A stretch of 47,761 nt of DNA from Verrucomicrobia bacterium Tous-C9LFEB. Lineage in GTDB: Bacteria > Acidobacteriota > Terriglobia > Terriglobales > Acidobacteriaceae. A program made the position numbers and the translations under genes. The stretch spans positions 1 to 47,761 of the forward strand of contig CAJCIP010000104.1 in the NCBI GenBank assembly GCA_903970445.1. Reading direction: 5' to 3'. Shown one piece after another: positions 31,074 to 39,714 of this stretch. Under the pieces are notes generated by a model that worked only from the letters and a program-made list of their open reading frames with translations, searched no databases and was not told where the DNA came from. How positions within the stretch are numbered: position 1 is the stretch's first letter; each line of letters opens with the position of its first letter.

Positions 31074-31898
31074 ATGTCTTCTGCAGCATTTTCCATGGAG
31101 CAGATAAAGACATCCATGCGCACAGCGTGGATGGCAGGCGACTTTGGCGTTGTTGCCAAAACCAATGCGGGAATAGGCGAAGAGTTTGTCGACCGTCTCA
31201 ACCTGCCGGCCGGCGCACATGTGCTGGACGTTGCTTGCGGGACCGGCAATCTTACGATTCCACTGGCCCGGCGTGGTGCAGTCGCAACGGGAGTAGACAT
31301 CGCCGCCAACCTTCTACAACAGGCACGTGAGCGAGCCAATAATGAAGGGCTTGACGTCAGCTTTGATGAAGGTGATGCAGAGCAGCTTCCCTACGGGGAT
31401 GCGAGCTTCGATGCTGTCGTGACAATGTTCGGTGCGATGTTCGCGCCCCGGCCAGAGGTCGTCGCCGCCGAGTTTGCGCGGGTATTGAAGCCCGGGGGAA
31501 TGCTGGCGATGGCAAACTGGACCCCAGATGGCTTCTCAGGGCGGATGTTCAAGGTGGGAAGCCAGCATGCACCTCCGCCCCCAGGGATACCACCACCGGT
31601 ACTTTGGGGGGACGATGCTACTGTTCGGCAGCGGTTAGGTGATGCCTTCACGAACATCGAAACCTATTCAGTTCCGACGGAGTTCAACCTCCCGACGAAC
31701 CCTGAAGGTGCGGTCGCCTTCTTCCGCAGATATTTTGGACCCACTCAGGTTGCGTTCAATCGTCTGGACGAAGCAGGACAACAGGCTTTTACCAGCGATC
31801 TGATCGCGCTATGGTCAGAGGCAAACATCGCTCCTGACCCGGCAGATCATACGGTCGTTCCGAACGAGTTTCTAGAGGTAAGAGCGGTACGGGTCTAG
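31074..31898 (+). CDS. Class I SAM-dependent methyltransferase
   Basis: A 274-residue methyltransferase with the UbiE/Methyltransf_11 pattern: motif I VLDVACGTGNLTIPLA (about 47-62), acidic GVDIAANLLQQARE, motif II-like GDAEQLPYGDASFDAVV, and VLKPGGMLAMANW. The substrate is not evident; a proline-rich loop (PPPPGIPPPV) at about 168-177 is distinctive. ATG 31074 with AAGGAA 7 bases upstream. It converges with the phenylalanine hydroxylase gene, sharing a 4-base CTAG overlap at the stops. It is divergent from the siroheme reductase operon. Confidence 0.9.
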   Translation: MSSAAFSMEQIKTSMRTAWMAGDFGVVAKTNAGIGEEFVDRLNLPAGAHVLDVACGTGNLTIPLARRGAVATGVDIAANLLQQARERANNEGLDVSFDEGDAEQLPYGDASFDAVVTMFGAMFAPRPEVVAAEFARVLKPGGMLAMANWTPDGFSGRMFKVGSQHAPPPPGIPPPVLWGDDATVRQRLGDAFTNIETYSVPTEFNLPTNPEGAVAFFRRYFGPTQVAFNRLDEAGQQAFTSDLIALWSEANIAPDPADHTVVPNEFLEVRAVRV

Positions 31899-32656
31899 CC
31901 GAGGAGTTCCTCTGCTTTCTTCGTGGCTTCATAGATCTGCTCGTACGACTCGATCGCGTAGAGGACTTTCTGCATATTGCCGGTGTCCACTGGCTCATCC
32001 AAAACGCGGCCTAGATCGAAGTCTCGAATCTCCAGTCCTGGACTTCTTTCGACAACATGTGTGCATTCCCCGTGCGAGGAAACCAGGCCGCTGCCGTAGA
32101 CCTTGATTTCACCGCGTTCTCGAATAACGCCAAATTCCACGGTGAACCAGAAAAGCCGTCCCATGCGCTCCAACGCATCTTGGGTTGTGAGCGATGCGCA
32201 TACTTTGCCGTAGTGCTCCAGAAAATCCGCGAAGACAGGGTGCGCGTGCATGGGCACGTGGCCAAATACATCATGGAAGATGTCGGGTTCTGGTGTGTAT
32301 TCCATTGACTTGCGGCTGCGAATCCAGGTCGTTGTCGGAAACATGCGGGCCGCGAGCATTTCGAAGAAAGCATTCGCGGGAAGGAAGCCACTCACAGGTG
32401 TCGATTGCCATCCTGTCCGCGGCTGCAAGCGCGCGCTCACGGCGGTCAGGTTTGGTAAGGATTCCGCGTGCAGCCCAATTTGCTGAAAGCCGCTGAGGTA
32501 GACCTCGGAGGCATGCTCCTCCAGTTGCGGCATACGACGCTGCAGAAGTTCAGACCAGATTGCGTGTTGTTCCGGCGTGTAGGCGTCCCAATCCTGCTGA
32601 ATCAGAAAAGGTTCAGCAGCCTTCAACTTCTTTGAATCAGTGACCGCAATTGGCAT
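31895..32656 (-). CDS. phhA: Phenylalanine 4-monooxygenase
   Basis: Hydroxylates phenylalanine to tyrosine using tetrahydropterin, oxygen and non-heme iron. The 253-residue bacterial-size protein has iron ligands His128 and His133 in PDIFHDVFGHVPM and Glu174 in FTVEFG; no ACT regulatory domain is present. ATG 32656 with AGGAG 5 bases upstream. It lies 39 bases after the MFS transporter gene on the same strand. No pterin-4a-carbinolamine dehydratase gene is in the window. It may begin tyrosine catabolism or supply tyrosine for melanin-like compounds. Confidence 0.95.
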   Translation of the reverse strand: MPIAVTDSKKLKAAEPFLIQQDWDAYTPEQHAIWSELLQRRMPQLEEHASEVYLSGFQQIGLHAESLPNLTAVSARLQPRTGWQSTPVSGFLPANAFFEMLAARMFPTTTWIRSRKSMEYTPEPDIFHDVFGHVPMHAHPVFADFLEHYGKVCASLTTQDALERMGRLFWFTVEFGVIRERGEIKVYGSGLVSSHGECTHVVERSPGLEIRDFDLGRVLDEPVDTGNMQKVLYAIESYEQIYEATKKAEELLG

Positions 32657-32695
32657 TCAAACTCCTATGGATCGCAGCTCTACCGCTAGTCATCT

Positions 32696-33967
32696 TCAGC
32701 AGATGCTCTCCGGCACAGAGAGGTTTGCGCCTTTCGCTTCCCGCCCGAGAGCAGCAAAGGCCGCAAGCGCAAGGCCAACAATCAACACTGTCCACGCCAT
32801 CACCGGCGCGAGTCTTCCACCGTAGAAGCTCGACGCAGCTGTCTCCTGCACGTGACTGTTCCACGCAGCGCAAAGGTTCCCTAACTGATACGTAAGACCC
32901 GGAAAGATGGCCCGAACCGGACCCGGCGACATTTCGTTGAGGTGTACAGGCACGATGCCCCACGCGCCCTGCACCATGAACTGCATCAGGAATCCCCCGC
33001 AGGCCAGCAGCACCGCCGTGTGGCTCCATGCCCAAAGAGGGATCGCTGGAATCGCAAGCAATGCAGCCGTAACGATCATGCGACGCCGTCCTAACTTCTC
33101 AGAAAGCGCGCCGAATGTCAGCCCTCCGAAAAATGCTCCGAGATTGCCAACGATTGCGACCGACGATGTTGTTTGCGGGCTGAGATGATAATCGCGCTGC
33201 AGCAATGTCGGATACAGGTCCTGCGTGCCATGGCTGAACGATGCAAAACAGGTCATGAGCGCTGTCAAAATGAGGAACGTGGGAAAGAACCTCTTCACGG
33301 AAACCAGCAATGCGCTCGCAGAGTGCTGCTGTGAAGCGGACTGATGACGCCCCGCGAGCCAAACCGGCGACTCCGTTACACCGAGAAGAAGATAGAACAC
33401 GAGCAACGTGGGTACGGTGGCGAGACAAAACAACAGGCGCCAATTCGCCGCATAGCCGCTCCCATGCAGATGCGGGAACACGAGTCCATAAAGCGCAGCG
33501 GCTAACAGGTTTCCGGTGACATAACCTTCCTGCAGCAAGCCCGAGAAGAAGCCGCGGCCCTCGATAGGCAATGTCTCCATAGCCAGGGCAGCGCCAACGC
33601 CCCACTCTCCTCCCATGGCGATGCCGAACAAAGCGCGCGTCGCGAGAAAAATGCCGAAAGTTGGCGCGAACGCGGATGCAATTTCAAACGCAGAAAAGCA
33701 AAGGATGTTAATCATCAGCACCCTGCGCCGCCCGTAGCGCTCTGCGAGCGCGCCAAACAGCAATGCCCCTATCGGCCGCATGCACAGCGTCCAGAAGAGG
33801 CTCTTCGTTACGGTCATTGCCGAGACATGAAAGTCCGTGGCGACAGCATGAAGACAGAAAGTCAGAACGAAAAAGTCAAACGCATCGAGCGTCCAGCCGA
33901 GAAAGCAAGCAAGGAAAGTTCGACGCTGCGCTGATGAGAGCGCCTGGAACGGTCGGAGCATCGGCAT
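32696..33967 (-). CDS. MFS transporter of the sugar/carboxylate (SHS or metabolite:H+ symporter-like) type
   Basis: A 423-residue, about 12-helix permease. The signature between helices 2 and 3 reads GALAERYGRRRVLMIN, and its second-half counterpart is GALSEKLGRRRMIV. The first helix contains LGWTLDAFDFFVLTFCLH, and helices 4-5 hold FGIAMGGEWGVGAALAMETLP, both typical of lactate/sialate/aromatic-acid symporters. Substrate unknown; a carboxylate is plausible. It lies between the response regulator gene (24 bases) and phhA (39 bases) on one strand, so an aromatic compound is a reasonable guess but only from context. Confidence 0.88.
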   Translation of the reverse strand: MPMLRPFQALSSAQRRTFLACFLGWTLDAFDFFVLTFCLHAVATDFHVSAMTVTKSLFWTLCMRPIGALLFGALAERYGRRRVLMINILCFSAFEIASAFAPTFGIFLATRALFGIAMGGEWGVGAALAMETLPIEGRGFFSGLLQEGYVTGNLLAAALYGLVFPHLHGSGYAANWRLLFCLATVPTLLVFYLLLGVTESPVWLAGRHQSASQQHSASALLVSVKRFFPTFLILTALMTCFASFSHGTQDLYPTLLQRDYHLSPQTTSSVAIVGNLGAFFGGLTFGALSEKLGRRRMIVTAALLAIPAIPLWAWSHTAVLLACGGFLMQFMVQGAWGIVPVHLNEMSPGPVRAIFPGLTYQLGNLCAAWNSHVQETAASSFYGGRLAPVMAWTVLIVGLALAAFAALGREAKGANLSVPESIC

Positions 33968-33990
33968 CGCGCTCCCAGTGTACTGGGCGG

Positions 33991-34758
33991 CTATGCTTTC
34001 GCGCGGAACGGAACGACAGTGCTGGGAACCGGAATGTTTACCGCTGTGGACTCGTCCTTCAAGATCTGGTGATGCAGACAGTAGAGCGCAAGCTCGAGTC
34101 TGTCAGAAACACCAAGCTTGTCATAGATCTTGCGGAGATAGTTCTTGATTACTTGCTCGGTCGTGCCAATTTGGTACGCGATTTCCTTGTTGCGCATCCC
34201 GCGCGTAATGCAACCGATGATGGCTAGTTCCTTTGGCGACAAGCGGGGCTGCGTGCGTGGATTTGTCAGCGCAGCGGCCTGGGTACGATAGGCCTCGATC
34301 ACCCAGCTGATGGATTGATTGTCGATCCAAGTTTCACCGGCCGCGATCTTGCGAACGCACTTAACAAGCAGGTCAGGAGAGATCGACCTCGGCACAACAC
34401 CGCGTACGCCACGGCGATAAAGTTCGACGGTGTTGTTCTCTTCGTTTTCCGACACCTGAACGATCAGCTTGGCATCTGGTGCGCGACGCATAAACTGTGG
34501 GATCGCATCGATAGTGCCTGATATGAGCGCGCCCTCGAGCAGAACAACATCCGTAGGAAAACGCTGGAGCGCCGCGTACAGGTTGTCGAGGCTTTCGGCC
34601 TGCGCGACTACGCGGATATCATCCTCAAGCGCGAAAACCTTACGAATTCCAACGCGATAGATGGCCTGTGAATCCGCCACGATGACGCGGACCGCTATTG
34701 TGTCCTCTTCGTCACTGGAGTAGATTCCGTCCCGATTGTCCAACAGGTCTTCCGTCAT
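33991..34758 (-). CDS. NarL/LuxR-type response regulator with an atypical receiver
   Basis: A 255-residue protein: a receiver-like domain at about 22-140 and a LuxR-type helix-turn-helix at about 170-235 (LSPKELAIIGCITRGMRNKE, then a recognition helix in TEQVIKNYLRKIYDKLGVSDR). In the receiver the usual DD pair is Ala28-Asp29 (VADSQAIYRVG), the phosphorylated Asp is Glu75 (DVVLLEGAL) and the conserved Lys is Arg124 (VVPRSIS). It is therefore unlikely to be switched by ordinary phosphorylation. The N-terminus has an extra acidic 20 residues. It starts with ATGA overlapping the stop of the PilZ gene. No histidine kinase gene is near. Confidence 0.9.
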   Translation of the reverse strand: MTEDLLDNRDGIYSSDEEDTIAVRVIVADSQAIYRVGIRKVFALEDDIRVVAQAESLDNLYAALQRFPTDVVLLEGALISGTIDAIPQFMRRAPDAKLIVQVSENEENNTVELYRRGVRGVVPRSISPDLLVKCVRKIAAGETWIDNQSISWVIEAYRTQAAALTNPRTQPRLSPKELAIIGCITRGMRNKEIAYQIGTTEQVIKNYLRKIYDKLGVSDRLELALYCLHHQILKDESTAVNIPVPSTVVPFRAKA

Positions 34759-35093
34759 AAATGCTCAGCCTTCAGAGAGTAATCATCGATCACTGCAGCG
34801 GCTTTATGCTTTCCGTCCGCCGTACTATCGTGGCGAACGATTCTCCCCTGGCAATGAAGGGTTACATCATCGGTTCCACCCATCATGGCCGCTGGCATGG
34901 TCAGGCGTAACTGAACTTCGCTTCCTATCGGCGGAAGATCGTCAGCTGTGAAGAGGAGACCATTGGCGGAAACGTCCTCGGTCATGGCCCGATACTGACG
35001 CTCGCCGGACGATAGTGTTACTTCCAGATGCAACGGAAAACGCACTGAGGCGCGCACTGGGTCGGTTCGAGTCGCTTCAGTGGACTCAGGCAT
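34755..35093 (-). CDS. PilZ-domain protein (cyclic di-GMP receptor)
   Basis: A 112-residue single-domain PilZ protein. The two c-di-GMP contact motifs are intact: RxxxR at Arg14-Arg18 (RASVR) and D-x-S-x-x-G at 40-45 (DVSANG). The remaining strands LEVTLSSGE, GSEVQLRLTMP and TLHCQGRIVR form the barrel. ATG 35093 with AGGAG 5 bases upstream is preferred over a longer in-frame start. Its stop overlaps the start of the atypical response regulator by ATGA, so the two are coupled, and a c-di-GMP signal may act together with the regulator. Effector role is unknown. Confidence 0.85.
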   Translation of the reverse strand: MPESTEATRTDPVRASVRFPLHLEVTLSSGERQYRAMTEDVSANGLLFTADDLPPIGSEVQLRLTMPAAMMGGTDDVTLHCQGRIVRHDSTADGKHKAAAVIDDYSLKAEHL

Positions 35094-35185
35094 TGTTTCT
35101 CCTAGACGCGCCGGCATTGGGTGAGCTGCGAACAAGGGCCATTCTATCCGAGCAAAAGTTGGAGACAATGCCTAAAAGGAAGCAC

Positions 35186-36403
35186 TCAAGCCGGCATTAG
35201 TCCAGCAGAGCCGCCGACCCACGTGCGATCGCGGTTATGGTCCACGCCCATCATTAGCCCGCGCCCCATGCGGACAAGGCTCGTCATAGGAATCATCCTT
35301 TCTCCCTCCGGCCAGACATAGAGAATACGTATCTCAGCCTGAGTTGGACCTACCGGGGTGTGAATAACCGGGTGAAAATTAACCCGCTCTTGGAGGAGGT
35401 AGTTGTGACGTTCATCCGACGGAATAGCGGCTAGGTCAGAATCCGACGGCCCGAATTGAATTCCCTTCCCCGCAAAAGAGTAGAGCGGTTTGAACACCCA
35501 GTTCCTGCGATCTTCGGGAAGGCGGTCACGGCCAATTCCTGCGTACCAGTCATCGAGAAAGACGGCAGCCGGCACAGTTGGATGATCGAGGTGCGGAATG
35601 GAGAATTTACTGATGCGGAAATACCAGTTCGGATGCTCGGCCCATTCCACTTGCAGGTCATCACGGTAGTCAAAAGGCAGTTTCACGTTTTCGCGAACAA
35701 GTTCATCCACAATGACGCGGCTGTAGATTCGCTCGATTGGTGTGAGTTGGCCCGACGATTCATTGCGATAAAACAGCTTGTTCCCTCGCTTCACCAGCTT
35801 TGCAACATCGGCGATGCGAATGCCAAGCTTCTCCGCATGCATGTTGAAGTCCGGCAGCGTCTTTTGCCGCTCCGGCGTAACCTCGGTGAGCACAACGTTC
35901 TCGGGATGGTGCTTACCGACGATCACCTCACGCATCAGTTCCCAGTACTGTGCGTCATCCAGCCCACCGAACATGTAGCGAAGTTCAGGGTCGAGCCGGA
36001 AGACGTCGATGTACGCTTTCGCCAGTTCTGGCTGATAGCCGAAGATCGAAGGGAATGCCTGCATTTCCACGAGCTTTGGCTGCAACGTTCCGTCCTCATC
36101 GCGCACCAGACCAAAGTCCACAGTCATAAAGTGAGGATGTTTATCCTGGTTTGGAACGCAATACTCTTCCGGAATCGCTGCGTCAGATTCCTGCATGTAT
36201 TGCTTGTTGCCGAGCAGCTGTGTGGTCAGTTCGACTCCCGCATTGATCATGCGGTCCATCAACTCCGGCGCAAAGAAGCATGGTGTCTCCGCAATCCTGA
36301 ATTGAATGTTCGTGCGCGTGCGCTGATCGAGTACGCGGAGCAACTCAGCGTACTTAGCGTCTGTAAAGCGTGCGTTGAAGTCGCTGCGGTATGGCTCAAT
36401 CAC
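35186..36403 (-). CDS. Probable circularly permuted ATP-grasp amide ligase
   Basis: A 405-residue protein that I cannot assign to a named enzyme. Two segments look like ATP-grasp parts in swapped order. At about 90-125, VDFGLVRDEDGTLQPKLVEM followed by QAFPS resembles the metal-binding strand pair with an E-x-Q/N. At about 300-312, NWVFKPLYSFAGKGIQFG resembles the nucleotide-binding Lys and glycine loop. They are followed by YLLQERV and AEIRILYVW. This order is that of circularly permuted ATP-grasp ligases. The start is taken as GTG 36403 (GGAG 6 bases upstream) in preference to TTG 36415. It is the last gene of the ligase cluster, 31 bases after the M29-type peptidase gene. Confidence 0.72.
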   Translation of the reverse strand: MIEPYRSDFNARFTDAKYAELLRVLDQRTRTNIQFRIAETPCFFAPELMDRMINAGVELTTQLLGNKQYMQESDAAIPEEYCVPNQDKHPHFMTVDFGLVRDEDGTLQPKLVEMQAFPSIFGYQPELAKAYIDVFRLDPELRYMFGGLDDAQYWELMREVIVGKHHPENVVLTEVTPERQKTLPDFNMHAEKLGIRIADVAKLVKRGNKLFYRNESSGQLTPIERIYSRVIVDELVRENVKLPFDYRDDLQVEWAEHPNWYFRISKFSIPHLDHPTVPAAVFLDDWYAGIGRDRLPEDRRNWVFKPLYSFAGKGIQFGPSDSDLAAIPSDERHNYLLQERVNFHPVIHTPVGPTQAEIRILYVWPEGERMIPMTSLVRMGRGLMMGVDHNRDRTWVGGSAGLMPA

Positions 36404-36434
36404 ACTATGCTCCAAGTGTCTGCGTGGTGAAGGG

Positions 36435-37514
36435 TTAGGCTTCGATCAGAAACTTTCCTTCGCGCATAATCTGCTCTTCGCCTTCGGAGCCGCCGAGCCA
36501 GATGTTGAACGAAAGCCCAACAACGTCGATATGTGTCGTCGACTTCCACGGGGCACCCGTGTGATTGCCGTATGGATCACCGAAGGCAATGTGAATTCCC
36601 GGGAATTTCTCATCCTGGAGAATGTTGCCGATGACGTGGGACACGCCGATGTTAGTACCAATGGCGAACTCACCGACACGGTCAGAGTTCTCATCGGTGT
36701 GTGTGTACGCCCAGAACTCACGTTCGAGTTCCTTGTTGCTGCATCGCACTTCAGTAATGCGATTGCGGCTGATGTTGATGGTCAGCGGTGTCTCGGAAAG
36801 TATGCCGTAGCGCGCACAAAGGAAGTCACCCACGACACCATCAACGACGAAAACGCCATTTACTTCGCCAGGGGCAGTAAAGCACTCGCCACCCGGTAGA
36901 TTTCCCCATTTTTCAGGGCTGATGATTCCGGAGGTCTTGAACCACTTGTAATGAGGATTCAGCTCTGCGCGAATATCCGTCCCTGCAGGCGTGGTCGCGT
37001 GAACGTAGCTCGCCGCGCGGACCTTATCGAGCACGAGCTGGCTGAGGCGATCAACCGCGTTGAAATCGGCTCGCATCCCTTGCAGCATGACCTCCGGCGT
37101 AATGTTCACCATGTGGGCGTGCCGCATGTGGCGACGGTTCACGACATCCGTCATCTGCATGCGGCTGCGGAGCTCGTTAGGCTGCACCTGCACGGCAAAG
37201 ATACTGACCTGCGACGTTTCCATATCGCTCAGCACTTCAGCAGGCATAGCCGTCAGCGGGCGCTCAGCGATGTCTTCCAGTACGAATCCATTCCACCTGC
37301 ACCCAAGTACATCGAGCTCCTGAGCAAGCGCGGCGGCAATAGAGGACGTCGTTTCATCTGTGATCAGCGTGACTTTCTCGCTGGGGGCAATGCGCAGGCA
37401 GGTAACTACCGCGTTGCGCGCGGCAAGGCCGAATTCTTCTGGAAAAGCGATGCTGCGCAGGTCCGTCAATGTGGGTGCTCCGCTCACGTGGCCTTCTTCC
37501 TGAGAAATCTGCAT
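36435..37514 (-). CDS. M29-type aminopeptidase
   Basis: A 359-residue metallopeptidase-like protein of the thermophilic aminopeptidase (M29) family. The C-terminal half has the expected metal ligand series: Glu210 in NLPGGECFTAPGEVNG, Glu282 in VGEFAIGTN, His308 in GIHIAFGDPYGNH, and His328 with Asp330 in KSTTHIDVV. The N-terminal half is a non-conserved alpha/beta domain with a His/Arg-rich VVNRRHMRHAHMV helix. It should be cytoplasmic, as no signal peptide is seen. ATG 37514 lacks a ribosome site; GTG 37487 has AAGG 4 bases upstream and is an alternative start. It sits 12 bases after the YbdK-type ligase gene. Confidence 0.85.
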   Translation of the reverse strand: MQISQEEGHVSGAPTLTDLRSIAFPEEFGLAARNAVVTCLRIAPSEKVTLITDETTSSIAAALAQELDVLGCRWNGFVLEDIAERPLTAMPAEVLSDMETSQVSIFAVQVQPNELRSRMQMTDVVNRRHMRHAHMVNITPEVMLQGMRADFNAVDRLSQLVLDKVRAASYVHATTPAGTDIRAELNPHYKWFKTSGIISPEKWGNLPGGECFTAPGEVNGVFVVDGVVGDFLCARYGILSETPLTINISRNRITEVRCSNKELEREFWAYTHTDENSDRVGEFAIGTNIGVSHVIGNILQDEKFPGIHIAFGDPYGNHTGAPWKSTTHIDVVGLSFNIWLGGSEGEEQIMREGKFLIEA

Positions 37515-37526
37515 TTGACTGTATTG

Positions 37527-38630
37527 TTACAGGCCGGCACGCGTTTCCGAGGCCATGTAATCCACAACGTTCTTCAGGTCGCCCGTCTCGCGATAGACCT
37601 TCAACTGTCGGTCAGCGCCGGAGCCTTCGCGGATCATGTGAGGGATGTGGTCGATTGCCTCCCTTGCGCCTAGTTCATCGACCACATCGTCAACAAAGGC
37701 GAGGTATTCGTGAATCAAATCGCATTCGGAGACTTCTACCTGCTTGCCGAAATCGATCAGCTTTCCTTCGAGCCCATAGCGCACCGCGCGGAACTTGTTC
37801 TCCAGTAGCAGCGGGCGGGAGTAGTTGCGAAAGTCGAGGTTGCGTTCGTGCAGCTGCCAGAGCTTCGCCGCGGTGCACTGGATCAATGCGGCGATGGCGA
37901 CAGTTTCCTCAGCACGCATTGGAATATCGCAGGCGCGGACCTCGATCGTATTGAAGAAGGGATGTGGCCGGATGTCCCACCAAATCTTCTTACCGTTGTC
38001 GATGCAGTTCGTCTTCACCAAAAGATTCACATAGCTTTCGAACTCAGAGTAGTCCGCAAAGGTATCCGGGATATTGGTACGAGGAAAATGCTCAAAGACT
38101 TTTGCGCGATAGCTCTTGTAGCCGGTCTCCATACCCATCCAAAATGGCGAGTTCGTGCTGAGCGCGATGATGTGAGGCAGGAAGTACCGGAAAGAGTTCA
38201 TGATGCGGATCGCCGCTTCGCGATCTTCAATGCCTACGTGCACATGCAGGCCGAAAATCAGGTTTGAACGCGCAACAAGCTGCAAATCCTCAACGACCTT
38301 GTCGTAACGCGGATCGGGATAGATTTCCTGGTTACGCCAGTCAGCAAAAGGGTGAGTAGCGCCTGCAACTAAAACCAGGCCGTTCTCTTCCGCCAGTCGG
38401 ATGAGATTGCGACGAAGGTCGTAGATGTCCTCGCGAGCCTCCTCCACCGTGTGGCAAATGCGCGTCCCGACTTCAATCACTGATTGATGAAGCTCCGCTT
38501 TGACGCGCTCCTCGAGACGGATAGCACCTTGCGCGAGCATGTCCGTAGAAATGTGCGAACGCAGATCGCGAGTCTCGGGGTCAATCGTTTGATATTCCTC
38601 TTCAATGCCAAGGGTGAAAGAAGGTCGCAT
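37527..38630 (-). CDS. ybdK: YbdK-type carboxylate-amine ligase (GCS2 family)
   Basis: A 367-residue protein of the glutamate-cysteine ligase type 2 superfamily, which forms gamma-glutamyl or similar amides with ATP. Landmarks are the N-terminal TLGIEEEYQTIDPETR, ELHQSVIEVGTRIC (about 46-59), VLVAGATHPFADW, FGLHVHVGIEDRE and a C-terminal WDIRPHPFFNTIEVRACD. E. coli YbdK itself has only weak glutamate-cysteine ligase activity and its true substrate is unknown, so the same holds here. ATG 38630 with AGGAA 4 bases upstream. It stands between a conventional ATP-grasp gene and an M29-type peptidase gene in one operon. Confidence 0.93.
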   Translation of the reverse strand: MRPSFTLGIEEEYQTIDPETRDLRSHISTDMLAQGAIRLEERVKAELHQSVIEVGTRICHTVEEAREDIYDLRRNLIRLAEENGLVLVAGATHPFADWRNQEIYPDPRYDKVVEDLQLVARSNLIFGLHVHVGIEDREAAIRIMNSFRYFLPHIIALSTNSPFWMGMETGYKSYRAKVFEHFPRTNIPDTFADYSEFESYVNLLVKTNCIDNGKKIWWDIRPHPFFNTIEVRACDIPMRAEETVAIAALIQCTAAKLWQLHERNLDFRNYSRPLLLENKFRAVRYGLEGKLIDFGKQVEVSECDLIHEYLAFVDDVVDELGAREAIDHIPHMIREGSGADRQLKVYRETGDLKNVVDYMASETRAGL

Positions 38631-38683
38631 ATCGTTCCTCGCTGTGACTCATACTTCTTCGTTGGTAGGAGCCAATCATCTGC

Positions 38684-39673
38684 CTACTTCCTGGCGGCTT
38701 TCTTTGCAGCTGGCTTACCCGCAAGCTCCGTGGTCATCGTGCCACCTGACAGAAAGCGCGCCCAGTTGAACTGCGTACTCTGCAACTCAGGGTTCTGCGC
38801 CTTCTTGATCGCGAGCTTTGAAACACGGTCGATGATCCACTCGAAGTTTGCTTCGCCGACGGAGTGCCGGTCAGCATCCGGCGCAGGGTTCATGAAGTCG
38901 ATAGCGTATGGCACCCCGTCTTCTACAGCGAACTCAACGGTATTGAGGTCGTAGCCCAAAGCGCGGCAAAGCGTCAGCGCATCCTTCTCCACGCGCGCCA
39001 GCAGCCCTTTTGGATACTCGGGAGGGTCCTGCACATAGCGCAGATGGTGCGGCTGCCGCGGGTCGTACGGCATGATGTGCACTTCTTCCTGGCCAACGAC
39101 GTAGCAGCGGAAATACTCGTTGAACTTTACGGCAGCCTGTAGCGTCATGCAGAGGTCGCGCGATTGGTCGTAGGCTTCGAAGAACTCCTGTGGGTCGTGC
39201 ACGTGGTACACGTCGCGCCATCCTCCGCCATCATGCGGTTTGAGGAACGCAGGAAACTTCACGTAATCGAAGATCGAGTCCCAGTCAAGCGGAAACTGCA
39301 TATTGCGGCAGGATTGTCCGTTGATGTCCGGCGGATAGTACTTGTGCGGAATCAACGCTGTTCGAGGAACTGCGACCCCCAGTTTGTCGGCCAACGCGTA
39401 GTTGAAGAACTTGTCATCCGCAGACCACCAGAATGGATTGTTGATGACGGTTGTGCCGGTCAGAACGGCATTCTTTAGATAGGCACGATAGAACGGCATG
39501 TCGTGCGAGATCCGGTCTACGATCACTGCGTAGGGGCAGGGCTTTGCCATCTCCACGCCACCCACTTCAACAAACTCCGCAGTGATGCCTTCCACGTTCA
39601 TCGCGTTGATGCGCTCGACTAGAGCAGGTGGAAACGTATTTTCCTGACCAAACAAAACGCCAATCTTCTTCAT
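38684..39673 (-). CDS. ATP-grasp ligase (RimK/D-Ala ligase-like)
   Basis: A 329-residue cytoplasmic ligase with the standard ATP-grasp order. The nucleotide-binding part is FPAFLKPHDGGGWRDVY (Lys145 and glycine loop, about 140-155). The second strand pair is TLQAAVKFNEYFRCYVVG (about 177-194). The catalytic metal-binding region is NTVEFAVEDGVPYAIDF then MNPAPDAD (Glu247, Asp259 and Asn262). The N-terminal pre-ATP-grasp domain begins KKIGVLFGQENTFP. The C-terminus is a Lys/Ala tail (KPAAKKAARK). The amide product is unknown. ATG 39673 with GGAGGAAGA directly upstream. It lies 41 bases after the esterase gene and 53 before the YbdK-type gene. Confidence 0.88.
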   Translation of the reverse strand: MKKIGVLFGQENTFPPALVERINAMNVEGITAEFVEVGGVEMAKPCPYAVIVDRISHDMPFYRAYLKNAVLTGTTVINNPFWWSADDKFFNYALADKLGVAVPRTALIPHKYYPPDINGQSCRNMQFPLDWDSIFDYVKFPAFLKPHDGGGWRDVYHVHDPQEFFEAYDQSRDLCMTLQAAVKFNEYFRCYVVGQEEVHIMPYDPRQPHHLRYVQDPPEYPKGLLARVEKDALTLCRALGYDLNTVEFAVEDGVPYAIDFMNPAPDADRHSVGEANFEWIIDRVSKLAIKKAQNPELQSTQFNWARFLSGGTMTTELAGKPAAKKAARK

Positions 39674-39714
39674 TCTTCCTCCGCTTGTTCTTTCCGCGCT
39701 ATTGCATGCTCAGC

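Noticed and set aside
35456-36430. 324-codon plus-strand open frame opposite the permuted ATP-grasp gene
   Set aside because: Shadow frame: no ribosome site, no recognisable domain, and the opposite strand encodes a protein with coherent motifs and tight operon spacing.
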